Positions 47,769 to 59,471 of a DNA stretch of 64,000 bases are shown here, piece by piece. Source of the DNA: Lepraria neglecta (Eukaryota; Ascomycota; Lecanoromycetes; Lecanorales; Stereocaulaceae); contig CM065651.1 of assembly GCA_033220425.1 (NCBI GenBank), forward strand, positions 3,286,001 through 3,350,000. Direction: 5' to 3'. The stretch's first letter is position 1. Each line of letters starts with the position of its first letter. Both the position numbers and the translations under genes were made by a program. The notes beneath the pieces are model-generated. The model was not told the DNA's origin, searched no databases, and saw only the letters and a list, made by a program, of their open reading frames with translations.

Positions 47769-50622
47769 ATTCTACGAGTTGATGGCTTAGAAGGAGCATT
47801 GCATTGATGTTTTTTTATAGCGTACTTCTCAGCCCTATGGAGTGAAGTTTTGACCAAGGACTCTGTCAAATATGTGAACAGCTACAGCGTATAGCCCCAC
47901 CATTTCAGCATCTCAGACCATCAAGACGTCGAGAAGATGAAATATACATCTATCTCCCCACCATTTTCACGTTCTTTTCCCTTCCAAGACGCGAAGGTTA
48001 CCCAGTGTTTCCATGTACTCGACGGCAGATCCTATGAGCAAAGTATGCAACAGCAATGTCGAGTCGATAAGCTTTGACGATTAAACTCTCAGGGCTATTC
48101 ATTCGGCTGTTTGTGCTCACTCGCATGGTATCATAGGTTCGGTAACCTCCTTCGGACTCAGGCCAGTAGGTATCACCAAGTACGATAGTTAGGTTTTGCC
48201 GTATGTCTTGCCGGCTCTTCTCTGTCCCATGTTTTCTCTTTTCTCACGTTTCGATGTACTTTCTGCAAGTGCTCAAACTCTGTGTTTCAAGATTCGAGTC
48301 TGACAAGACCTTTGACATAGCTATTCATTCTAGCACGTTTATTTCCAACTTCTTCACGGCGACCGCAGGCGGAACGCAATAAAGTGGGAGACGTGACATG
48401 CTTGCTTGCTACTCAATTTCATTTTGTTTGGTCCAGAAAAGTTCCGCGAATGGAATTCTGACTTCCCAAGGCTCGAGATGGAGGTCTGGGATGGTGCTGA
48501 GACTAGGACGGCAAGTCAGCTTAACCCCATACACGTAAATTCATACTAATCAACGACAAAGTCCTATGTAGTTACAGCTAAAGCTGACTTTGTGGGCTCG
48601 TACTCCTGGATACTACCCATATGTTCACGCAATCATGGTATCGTCTCTTTCTAAATTTCCTCGTTTTAGTATTTCAACGAACGTCCACGCTTCATCCAGC
48701 TTTCAAGGTGGCCTTGGCTGACTAGGCTGGGGCTATGTCGGCAGAACATGTTGCTCCATGTGCAAGATCTTCTCACTTTCTGAATCAGAGTGCCAGTTTG
48801 GAAAGTCCAACTTGTCCGTGATGGTGTCGCTGCTTATGGGCCGGGGTCAGAGGGACCCAGTAGAGTGATTTTACACGTTTCGCAATCTGTGCAATGGCGT
48901 GCTTTGTGGCGCCCTCTTTATTTGAGACAATTGTTCCCAAGGAGGGAATCGCTCATGCCGTTCATCGTATTAGCCCGACACTGGTACAAAAGCAGAACGT
49001 CGATCGGCGATCTTCGCTTCTTCGCTGCACTTCTGGAAGGAGTCCAGGCGCTGGCTCTGGGGGGGTGGAATTGTGCACAACGTCATATTAATATGCTCTT
49101 TTAAGTGAAGCTGCTTTCGCAATTATTCAATCTCGCCGGGTAGGGAGTACTGCGAGCAATTCGGTCCGCTGAGAATGACGAAAACTTACAGCACTCACGG
49201 CGCTCCTCAAGGTCCGCCAATAACTGGCTAAGCGCCGGACTATAATCACATTACAATCGCGCGCGGGACTGGCTCATGAGGTCCTCCCTAGAGGTTCCTT
49301 CCTATTCAGCTGCGCAAGAGAGCTTCTCTCTTTGGGACCATGGCACATGGACCGTTGCTTAAGTGTTTTCTGCCCCCTCTCTCTAAAATTTCGGCTTCCG
49401 AGACAATTATCTGCTCTTTTCTTTTGGGGCACCAGTGTTTCTCGACAACACGAGGATTTGCCAATTAGCCTATAGCCTTTGCCCAACCCTCGATCAGTGT
49501 GAGGTGGCTCTCCCATCGGACCCGACCTTGCCGGTCCAATTGCGACCACCATGGAAGCGCTGGAGGTGGATTAGCTCATCATTGGTCAAGAAGTCTTAGG
49601 TCATCGCTGACTTGTCCCTACATAACGCCTTTATTAAGATCCTGCAACAAATGGTCCTTTACTAGTTTGCCCTGGCGACAAAGGCCAAGTGCCCTCTGAT
49701 TACACCTAAATTATATTCGGTACGGGCATAGATTGTTCATGGCACAACACCTCGAGCACCTCGAGCACCACATCGCGTGGCTCATCAGGCATTGACCTGA
49801 AGACCTGTCCAGCAGTCCTTTTCGACGGCAACATGGTGATTCCTGGAAGATAACCATCTAAGCAGTGGCCGCTAGTGGATTGCTTCTCTGGGACTCTGCA
49901 CAGCCTCAGTCTCTTCAGCCATAAGACGGCCAAAGAACAACGGCCTCCTCGCTAGCGACGCCAAGCCGTTCATTGTTCCAAGCTCGGAGCCTGAAACCGT
50001 CGATCCTGACCCCGAGTTCGTCGTCACTCCGCCGTTTAGTTATAACCGATTGCGCCCACAACAACTTCACAGATTCCGGCAAATACCTGATGCTTAATGC
50101 TAACAACGTTCCGCAATCATTCCAACGTTACACCTTCAGCTTCCTTACAGTGAGCGCTATTCACCACCTAGAGCTTACGCTCAAAGATCATCGCCGTCTA
50201 CGTCACACAGCTCTCTTCGTACAGTGACCTCCGCATGCGTATACGCAATTTCTAGTACAAGATATCTCAAGTGGGCTGGTGCTCACAAACGCCGCAACTC
50301 CTGCGACAACAGGCGCAACAATGTGGAGGACCTCTCATGAGGGCACTGGAAATCACGCATCAGACTCGTATGCATTCAAAGATGCTGGTGCAATGAATCT
50401 TGCTAACGGACAAGGAACAGTCTTCCCCATCCCTACCGTCATACAGGTCAAGAGGGCAGTCCCGACGGCCACTCCATCTATCTCACACCTCACCCTCATT
50501 CGAGCTCCCAACAATGCTTGTCACCTTGTTCGGCCACGAGCAATGACTCTCAAGACTATTTTGGTCTCCAGAGGGGCATTGACCGACAATACGCAGCAGA
50601 GACCTCGTCCAACCGTGTGCCG
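47769..50622. other. Gene-poor region, 2.9 kb
   Basis: No conserved coding sequence, tRNA or transposon end was recognised. Open stretches at 48790..49104, 49274..49552 and 50279..50626 have no domain and no splice structure. The right part (from about 50250) probably includes the promoter and perhaps 5' exon sequence of the following C2H2 gene, whose frame stays open upstream of the chosen ATG to 50518. Confidence 0.4.
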
Positions 50623-52837
50623 ATGACTTCGGAGTCTCAACCCAGCACCAGCCATGCCGGCGAAGAAATATTGGGATACCCATCACAGTCGAACGAGGGG
50701 CAGGAATTGAAATCTTCCAACGACAGCACACATGTCTCAAATTACGCGGACGGCTTCCAATTCGACATGCAATCAGATCCGTCCTTGTCGCATCAAGAGG
50801 TATTCTACCAAGACTCACGCCACTTCGGTGCTCAATTCAATACCTATGCTTCAGGCGATACCGCCACCGCAGAACAACGCAATTCCGTCGCCTCTACTAC
50901 AAGCGCCACTACGTTTTACGATTGCAACGACACAGTAATAGCTACCAGTCCCTTCTCTTCCTCAGAACCTGCCGGTCCGAACTCCTCAATGGAGCATTGC
51001 GAGTTGACACGAATACCAGCGAATCAAAACGCACAGCAAATGGAAGTGGAATATCACTTACCGTCATACGACTGCCCACGTCCCAGTATCGTCGTTAACG
51101 ATCCCATTGGCCTTATTGCTTCGCCGGTGGCTGACGATCTTCACGGCCTCCTGCTAGGTGATGACTCCGTAACACCACGAGACCTCGTCCGTTCGCTCTG
51201 CGAAATCGTGCACGCCTTGAACAAGGAGTGGATAGGAAAGCTTGCTTCGACGTACGACCTATATGTACATTGCTCACAGTTGTCGACATGCTCGCTGTTC
51301 AAGATAGGCATCCGGACTTTACAACGATGCTTGGGTGGTACCTTGCCCACTACTTTCAAGGAAGTCTTCGCTTTAGCGCACATCGGATTTGCCTTCTCCC
51401 ACGTGATCAATAAAGACGGCGGTTCCTATTATTGGGATGGCTTCTCGTCGGATCTCTTCCGCTGGCACCGTGCGCTGATCAATCCGGCTGACCTTGTCAT
51501 GTTTGTGAAGGTCTGGGACCGATTGTGGTGTCCGAAAGCGTCTCCTCAAATGATGCTTCCAGGAAGGGACCCCTCCAACGTGCCCTTGCCCAGATCAGCC
51601 TCCTCACCCATTAACTTCTACCAAGACGCAGGAACAAGTGCCAATGCTTCGATGAGAGGTCGCGACAGCGAATCGACAAACCACCTGTCCCTAGATCATA
51701 CTCATGTTCCTTTACTTAGCATGCTCATGAAAGGAATGATGGCCAAAGGCTGTGTAAACTTTCTCAACAGTAAGTCAAGCCTCCCAATGTTTATCGTAAT
51801 GTCCATGCTAAGCACTACCGCAGCTATCGAGTACGCAGCCATGGTGGAGAGGAATGCGGATTTCTCGACCCATCCGACCTATCATGACCCATCAGATCAC
51901 TTCATCGAAAATCTGGACGTAGAAGTCACGATTCCGTTACAACAAAGCCCTGCTATCGAGGCGTTTTACGATCACATCGTAAAAACCCAGTCCCTGTTGC
52001 GCCGAGGCCTCATACGAAATATACACGAACTCGAGCTTACATTGATCTCGTGCGACAAAGTGAGTAATAAGAGAGGGCCAGGCCCAGGCCCAGGCCCAAA
52101 CACTGGCTGACTACTGCCAGTGGTATGATATCCATCGTCGATCACACAGCAGTTTTATCCATCATGTCGCTTCGCAATGCGACTTGGCCATGCGACATCC
52201 AAATCCTAACTGGCGCAATGATTACCATGTCGCACATCTGGATTTGGTGTTGGGCGTCGCCGGCGATCTCGAGAAGCAACAGCGGTCTTCACCGAGTCTT
52301 CTATCACAGGAGCCAGCTACCAGTGAGCTTCATGCCACCCACCCATCGGGACTCCAGTTCTCCTATCCTTCGAACAATGTCCTGTTTGACCCTGCCACTA
52401 ATCTTTCGGATGCCAAGCCGTCCTCTTTCCAAGGTCTTCCGGAGGCCGTCTACTTCAATCAACTAGCTAGCAGTGTTCCAACCACTTCGTCCTCCAACTC
52501 CCCTTTGATCTTACCTACGCGTCTAAGCGCTTTCACAGCCACCTCACTTGACCTCATGTCAATAGATCATCTATCTTCTGCGGAGTCATCGTCACCAGCT
52601 TCTTCCGATTCCACAGCTAGTTTCTCTAGATGCGAGTTATGTGATGACAAAGAGTTCAATGGTATATTGGAGTCTCAAAAAAGGAGCCTACAGCGACACG
52701 TAAAGGCAGTGCATAAGGGTGACCCCAGGCTTTCGTGTCCGATCCCGGGCTGCGGCAAGACCTTTACCAGCGGACGCCTCGACAACCTCGGAAGGCACAT
52801 TAAGAGACAACACCCAAACCTTCACGGCCTGTATTAG
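50623..52837 (+). CDS. C2H2 zinc-finger protein, probable transcription factor (copy 1)
   Basis: Three exons: 50623..51769, 51824..52059 and 52121..52837 (2100 bp, 699 aa). A Ser/Thr/Gln-rich, probably disordered N-terminus leads into a conserved-looking helical block (RDLVRSLCEIVHALNKEW; GGSYYWDGFSSDLFRWHR), then an alpha-helical middle. Two C-terminal fingers end the protein: CELCDDKEFN..RHVKAVH and CPIPGCGKTF..RHIKRQH. Intron 1 (54 bp) is divisible by 3 and stop-free, so it could be mistaken for coding. Intron 2 (GTGAGT..CCAG, with a small GGCCCA tandem) joins SCDK to WYDIHRRSH. It is predicted nuclear. Targets are unknown. Start uncertain: ATG 50623 is the first in-frame ATG of the open stretch; an upstream exon is possible. 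Confidence 0.8.
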
Positions 52838-53424
52838 CCGCTTTCGGAGCGGCAGAAAAATGAGGGGTTTAGGCTTTCTTGGAACTGCTTCACGGTCCCC
52901 TGTCAACTCAATGGCCTGACGGTTCAATCTCTGACGTGGTATGGCCTTCACGACTCATGTCCAAAGACATGTCTTCACTTATAGTTGTCTTGATTAGATC
53001 ACAGATTTTTCAATTTCTTTTGCTTTTCTTGTTTTTGAAATTTTCTGCATAGCGTTGGCGTTGAAGATGGGAAAAAAGCATTGGCAGGCGTTTCAAAACG
53101 GTAGACTCGTCGACGAGGCAGAGATGAATTTCGTTTAAGGCGTCAGAAGTCTTCTCTATACGATGATTCATGATATGGAGGCAAGATAAGCGGGAGGATA
53201 GATACCCATTTGCTGCGTCTTGTGAGCGAAAGATTCTATTTATTGGCGTTGGTGCAGTTCATTGCATTCGTATTAGGGCTCGAGGCCAAAGCAGCTTTCA
53301 CAATTCACAATGAAGCATAGTTTATTTTTAAAGATCAATATCATCATCGGTACATTTTCAAGGGCTCATCTTAGTCATAAAATACTTCCAGGGAAGGGAG
53401 AGCCTTAGCGTCAAGAGGACCCCT
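52838..53424. other. 3' region of C2H2 gene 1 and spacer
   Basis: Contains the 3' UTR of the zinc-finger gene, including a T-rich stretch (52995-53045), and unremarkable DNA. No gene was recognised. Confidence 0.35.
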
Positions 53425-53590
53425 TAGCTGCAGGTCCTCCAGGACGGAGGTCTCTCCGCACCCAGACCTCCGTGATGGATGATACAGTTATCCACGGACC
53501 TCCTACAACGGAGGTCCAACTATGATTCATATGGAGGTCCGAAGGTCCAGGGGACCACTCCTAAAGCGGACCTTACGCAGAGGGGCGATG
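53425..53590. promoter_or_regulatory. Cluster of inverted GGAGGTC/GACCTCC motifs upstream of a small gene
   Basis: Within about 165 bp the hexamer-plus core GGAGGTC or its complement occurs at least six times. Two pairs form hairpin-capable inverted repeats: ACGGAGGTCT with AGACCTCCGT (10-bp arms, 10-bp loop, starting about 53443), and GGACCTCC with GGAGGTCC (8-bp arms, 6-bp loop, starting about 53495). The cluster ends some 220 bp before the small gene at 53810. Plausible roles are transcription-factor sites or a cruciform-prone repeat; neither is shown. Confidence 0.5.
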
Positions 53591-53809
53591 TCTACAAGAA
53601 TGGGCGCCCCCCCAGCCTGAGACATACATTATCTTCGCACATCAACTCAGCTCAAGCACATTCAACACAACAAAAACCCTCTCAGCCTACTCTATCGGCG
53701 GTGTTTCAGATTGCTTTACACCACTCATCGTCCAACCACAGAATATTCTAAATCCTTAGCACAAGACTACCACACGATTCTACTACTTCCAACCGCAATA
53801 CAACCAATC

Positions 53810-54088
53810 ATGTCGTAAGTCTCTACCTCCGCTTCCCCGGACCTGTCTTCATATTCCCACTAACGAGATCACAGTCGCGACAAAACCCAACCCCCTCCTC
53901 CTCGCCTCACCGACGCTGAATTTCGGCGCCTCGCTCAGCAGCAGAGGTACTCGCCGACTGAGGAGTGGCGCAGGAGGCCCGAGACGCACGAGCAATTAGT
54001 AGTGGGCGTCCCGACGTCACGATCCTTGACCCAGACGGCAGCTTCCCTTCGAGAATTGGAGCGGAAAATCAATGGAGGGGGTCGATAG
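53810..54088 (+). CDS. Small charged two-exon protein of a local paralogous pair (72 aa)
   Basis: Exon 1 is only ATGTC (53810..53814), followed by a 60-bp intron (GTAAGT..CACAG, with the branch-like string CTAACG), and exon 2 is 53875..54088; total 219 bp, 72 aa. The protein is basic and polar (RLTDAEFRRLAQQQRY, EEWRRRPETHEQLVVG, ending LRELERKINGGGR), with no signal peptide and no known domain. The support is the paired splice signals, the phase-correct open exon and a paralogous tail at 61918-62151, which shares the pattern W..R.ETHE.L.VG...SRS..QT. Such a five-base first exon would be missed by ordinary gene calling. Function unknown. Confidence 0.6.
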
Positions 54089-54382
54089 ATGAGGAAAGCC
54101 AAGGGCTGAGAAGATTTTTAGTGTTAAGGTATTGATAGCAATTGAAACAAGGATGGCTCTTTATGGCTGTACGGCGTTGGAGGGGTTTGGAACTCTTGCA
54201 CTAGTTATTTATGTAAAATTCTCTATCTTTACCACCGAAATGGGTCGCCAGCATAAGTGGAAAAGATTGATTAAATAAGCGTGCAGCAACTTGAATTTGA
54301 AGGTTAGCCCAATTGATACCCAGGTCCCTGGAATACCCCACAATAAACCAATAGCTCGATGGACAAATCAAAAATCCCAAAA

Positions 54383-54940
54383 TCATGTACCACGCGTCCA
54401 CAAGTTGAAGCACTAAACAGAAAGAGTATTAGCAAATATCCTCCGCAAAGTTCAAACGAGGAGAAACTTACATTAGCCTGACCGTTTTTGATCGGATAGG
54501 ACGTCGTGTTATTCAGAGGATTGTTATTGGAGTCCGGATTGGCGGTCTCCTCGAATAGAGTGCATGCACCAGGAACTCCACCGATGTTGCCTTGGCCGGG
54601 AGTATAGGTGCTCCAATCTAGCTGTTCATCGAGTGTGAGAGGGCGACTGAGCATGTAGGATTGGGTGTCCGCGAGTATCTCGATGCCATACTATACCGAA
54701 GAGCCATTTCCGTCACCAGTTAGGACACCCGGTGGTGTTCCAGGTCGTTATTGCAAGAAGCGTACCCCCGCCAATACTGATTCCTTGGGGTACTGGGCCC
54801 GCATAGCTTCTTTTTCCGCCTTGCGGTAGGGCTAGAGTGCCGGTACTCAATGCGCAGAAAATGGAAAGACGAAATGGGAAATGATTGGTCGATCTGGCGT
54901 AGTAAGTGGGAGGGGTATACGCTTCAATGCTCGCTCTCAA
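54383..54940 (-). pseudogene. Small putative secreted protein, copy A, apparently decayed
   Basis: Minus-strand pieces: a signal-peptide-like hydrophobic stretch ending in a plausible cleavage site (LSIFCALSTGTLALPQ), ITTWNTTGCPN, LTLDEQLDWSTYTPG, GGVPGACTLFEETANPDSNN, then a 60-bp intron (54471..54413) and a short last exon ending CFNLWTRGT. Copy B at 55614 shares these blocks in order. No ATG was found at the expected start and the frame is interrupted, so this is probably a relic. The family is unknown to me. Confidence 0.55.
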
Positions 54941-55613
54941 GGAGATTTTCGATCAGCATAGGTTGCAAGATGGTCAATCGGGTGGTCTCATTGTAGTAGT
55001 CGATAGTTTCACGCTCGAAGGCGAGCCGCAACATAGATATAGATTGGGTAAATTGGGCTGTCTTATAGAGAAAGACTTGCGGTATAAAGCTTGAAACGGT
55101 CCTGAACAACGGAAACTTGTTTTAAAAGCATTCTTCAGATGGGCAATTATTCCGGCTTTTACCCATGATTGAGTAATTGGGCAGAGACAAACACTTTTGT
55201 TATCAGTAATATGCTTTTAAGAAGATACAAAGGATTTTATATCTCAAGTATTCCGCATAAGCAAGAGAAGAATAATGTTTCAGGCCTATTGATATCAAGG
55301 CACAGTTTCAGATTGCCGGTCTTGATAGTATATTTGCAAAACATAATTCATGGTGTTGCACTCTCACCCGTTGCTCAAGCAAATCTCCGAACGTAGGCTA
55401 GAGTACGACTTGGAGTGAAGAACGACTAACAGTGTTATAATACAACCAATAACCACCAAAGAAACTCGCTTAACTCGAGTATGCGCCATTGTAGTCGAAA
55501 GATGGGTCTCTTTCGATGTATGATACAGGCTCCAGAGCTTAATATTGATAGTCTTGTAAAAGGCTTTGGGATAGCATTCAATGGAGCCAGACCTCAAAGC
55601 ACTAGATAACATA
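54941..55613. other. Spacer between the tandem small-protein copies
   Basis: AT-rich DNA with one short hydrophobic open stretch on the minus strand (55364..55627, containing VSLVVIGCIITLLVVL). Nothing is recognisable. Confidence 0.3.
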
Positions 55614-56045
55614 TTATGAGATTCCACTTAAATTAGGATTTAACGAGAAACACGTATTTCCCTTGAGAGGTTGATTATTCGAATCTGGACTGGATGTTTC
55701 GGCAAAGAGTGTGCAAGCACCAGGGACTTTGTCGATCGCACCTTCATTCGGGGTATAAATGCTCCAATCCAGCTGCTCTTCAGCGGTAAGATCGCGGCTG
55801 AGATTGTATGATTTGGTATCCATGACAACAAAATAAGCGTAATATACGCCAAATTGTCCCTCTCCGTCACTGCCCTCGGGACACCCGGCGACGTTCCAGG
55901 TCGTTATGGTAAGAATTGTAATCTACGCTACATCTATCCCTTGGGCTGGGTGGATCGAGTTGGCCTGCGGTAGGGCAAGAGCGCCGCCACTCAATGCGTG
56001 AAAGATAGCAAGATAGAATGGAGAATGTATGATGGGCCTGGTAGA
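55614..56045 (-). pseudogene. Small putative secreted protein, copy B, apparently decayed
   Basis: A tandem paralogue of 54383-54940 on the same strand. It reads YLAIFHALSGGALALPQ (signal-like), ITTWNVAGCPEG, VVMDTKSYNLSRDLTAEEQL, DWSIYTPNEGAIDKVPGACT, SSPDSNNQPLKGNTCFSLN. The second half reads cleanly, but the leader lacks a start codon and is not continuous with the rest. Small size, signal-like leader, lack of known domains and tandem duplication fit a lineage-specific secreted-protein family. Biological role unknown. Confidence 0.55.
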
Positions 56046-59000
56046 GTAAGGTGAGGGGAAAATCTAGACTTTTTATGATAGTAATTGTGGAAATGTCAGA
56101 TCGATGTCTGTTGTAGGATAGTCCCTTTGATGCTCTTTATTTGTAGTCAAGGCTTTCGCTATTCTAGATGAGCAGAAACAAAAAACATGAGGTCAATGAG
56201 ATTCGCGTTGTCTTTGGAACAACGAATGTGCGGTATGAAGCTTCAAACCATTCCTAACAAAGAAAATAACCTAAAGAAAATGTCAAAAGGCCGATTATTG
56301 TGTCCCTTATCCATGTTTGAATACTCCAACACAGAGAGCCATTGCTGCTGTGATCGACACTCTGGCTTCAAGGGGATTTAGAGATCTCTGTAGGCTGAGC
56401 ACCCGGCACAAATAGGAACAATGCGGGCTCGTGATCTGGAAATTTGCTTGTCAGCCGTTCTCAAGCTCACGAATCAGGTGTGTAAGTACCACGGAACGAT
56501 TTTACGTCAGCGATCCTGCACTTGATAATATTAAGCAATGCGATGATACCAATTACAATAGGTCAGAATCCTGTGTATGTTGACCCATACCGGCTATAAA
56601 AGTAAACAGTTTTATCATCGCGGTACATACCACGACAGGAGGCAATGAATAAATCCCTTGGAGAAAACCCAATCCCAAAGAATAACACTGAAAGTTGTGA
56701 CAATGCTATGCTATTCATGGTCCAGAAAAATGGGGAGGTCAAAGCAACGAGCCCCGTGATTCTCCTATCTAGTATGCACAAGTATTTTATGCAGTCTCGA
56801 GTAACAGGACATGAACGCATCAACAGCTATTCCTGAATATGCCGTGGAAAACAGCTGTCACGGCTCGGTATTGAATAAAGCTCAGATTACGTGCAGCAGT
56901 ATTCAACCTCTGACCGTGCTCCGTCAAAGCTAAGGTCGTTGAGACTTTGATAAACCAATGCAGATGTCGATTCCATCTTCCTGAATTGCCATGGTAAGCA
57001 GTGGCAAAATATGATGACTAGCCAAGAATAGATATGGAATATGGGTTCATCCGCCCGCAAATAGGGCGTTTTAGCGCTTTGTCAAACGCGGCACAGAAAG
57101 TCAATCGCTCATTAGTGGCTTTGCCTCTGATGTTTTGCATCGACATGTGACACGCCGGTTTCTTTCTTTCCGTGGTCCATCAAGCCCTCAGAATCTCGGT
57201 TCTCCATTTGGATGCGAAGACTAGTCAGCAGAAATGATGTCCTGCATGGTGAGCAAAGCAGACAACGTTACAAAATCTGCACTCGCCACCAATTCCCAAA
57301 ATAGCTAGCTCCTATTGATCCTCTCGAACGTTGACCAATTGGCAGTAGATCACTCTTCTCTTGGCAGTGGCTACTATCTGAAGCCTCGGAGGTGCTTTGA
57401 TTGTTTGACTTACCTTATTATTTGAATTCTGACTTGTTCCTCAAGCTCGATCAACGTTGTACTGTGACCTGTCGACTTAAACACCGACCATTTCTGCCAT
57501 TTCTTGGGTAGCGAATATTTGTTCAGCTTCAAGTTCCAAGTGGGAGTCTCTCAGCTCGAAGGATCGAAGGGAGGAGAACCAGAAGCAGTAGACAACAGGT
57601 CAGAGGGAGGCAGGCTGGAACAGGATCGTAAAGTCAAGGATCTAACAGTATCGTGGCTAATGAGGAATATCCCAGCACTTCCAGGATGAGAATATGACAT
57701 CATGATGATAGAATAAGGGCGCGACAGAGCACATCAATAAGAGGGGGTAGAACTATGTCTTTCGACGGTACCCGTTTTATTGAACAAAACAAAAGCCTTC
57801 ATTAAAGACTCTCCTGAAACATCAATTGTTTGTTGAGTCTTCGCGCACTAGGCTGAGCCACAGCTTGGCAACTTCGCCCACCGAATTGAGCCACTGCAAT
57901 TTGAAACCTGCTGAAAGTCCTTGTTCCTGATGCGCGGGCTCTAGTTCTATTGACTTCAATATCTGCTTCGCTAGAATGGAGAAGCAATTTAACGATGATT
58001 TTGCATTGGTTCACGACTGCTTTAATTGTAGAAAAATGCCAGCGCACACCTTTTGCTGTGGCTTGTAGGGCACCATTCGTCATCCTGCATATTCAATAAT
58101 TAAGCGCTAAAGGAATTGACCGTTCGAGCCTTTCCCGACTCAGCCCTCAGCTACTTATCATTCGATAACATGTTTTAGGAGGCCATCTAGGAAGACGCTA
58201 AGAAATTGCTACATCCATTGGCTGTAAGCTGAAAGGTCGAGGGCCCGATCCCCTATCTACTGCAGCAGGTCCATGGGCTTGTGTCAACAATCTCGCACTG
58301 CCTTTTCACAAGACGCTTTGGAGAACCGCTCATGGTCAAGGATCCTGGATGCCTTGGGAAGACTTTGGGCATTGCTGCACCGCCCTAAGCCACATGGGGT
58401 CAAGGTCATCCTCATGTCCATACTATGGCTGCGCTCAGCCGCAAACAATGGTCTCCTAAACATTCAGTGGAGGCTCACAAGGCTCACAGTCGCCATTGAG
58501 ATGCTATGCAGAGTGACTCATTCACGGCCGGCTTCGTGTTCTGCATCAGTGATCTCGTCTTGAGATCAAGACAGTCATCGCTTCTTCACTTTCACAACAG
58601 CGCCAAATGCCTCCCGAAGTGCATAGTCGTCGTAAGCATACAATCTTACTGCTTCTCTGGGGTTTCCGCTGACGTTTACTCCTTTGGAGGCTGTTTACTG
58701 TGTCCTTGATCTCCCGAGTACCCGCCTGGGTTGGACTACACTTTGGAATGATGCTCGATATGCCTGGGCCATGACATCTTCACTGGGGTCATACGCTGGA
58801 CGGAGTGTAGCGCAGTGAAGGGAACCTGCCGTCTAAGGCTTCTATACATGGCGAAAAGGATGTCATTGCTCAACATTATGGCCGCACATGGCCGTTTACT
58901 ATACATGTGCCTTCGTCTATGCGCTTGAATTGTCGCTGCTTCCCTGGGATCACACAAGGGTTTGAACCAGGCTGTTCGATCCACTGATATGTTGGAGAAT

Positions 59001-59471
59001 TTACTCCATCGGCCGAGGCCTAGTGGAGGCTGCCGGCCACGGCCAACTGACATTCAGCACAGCCCATCCATCCACTGAAAGGGAGAAAGGGAATGGTCAC
59101 CCGCTGTTAGCGCAGTCCCTCAAGCCAATCCTCACAAGGCCTCTCACTCACGAACTGGAGCCGCTCGATACTATTAATCTAGCTTCATGGGGTTCCCTCT
59201 AACTCTTCGCTCCTCTCCAGTCGACGCCATACATACATGCACCATGAGCGACTCTAAAATCTAACTCTACTCGCTCCCTGAGGTCCTCCAACAGTGCAAA
59301 AGCTCTATCACCTACACCCGACTCCCACCTCAAGCCTATAGCGTCCCGAGCTTCTCACGTGTGGCTGCCTGAATTCTCAGGACGTTGACACTCCATCCGT
59401 GAATGCGACGTCTGTTACGTTGAACATATTTAATATCGCTTGCGATGTGTAGGTATAGTAGCGAAGGTCTT
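56046..59471. other. Gene-poor region, 3.4 kb
   Basis: No conserved gene was recognised. A minus-strand open stretch at 57802..58083 (93 codons) and a plus-strand one at 58273..58563 lack domains. A GGTCGAGGGCCCGATCC string near 58235 resembles a tRNA T-arm without a fitting partner. The last few hundred bases should contain the promoter of the following C2H2 gene. Confidence 0.4.

Noticed and set aside
58215-58255. tRNA-like T-arm string (GGTCGAGGGCCCGATCC)
   Set aside because: No matching acceptor, D or anticodon stems could be fitted around it. A similar string near 13770 fails in the same way.
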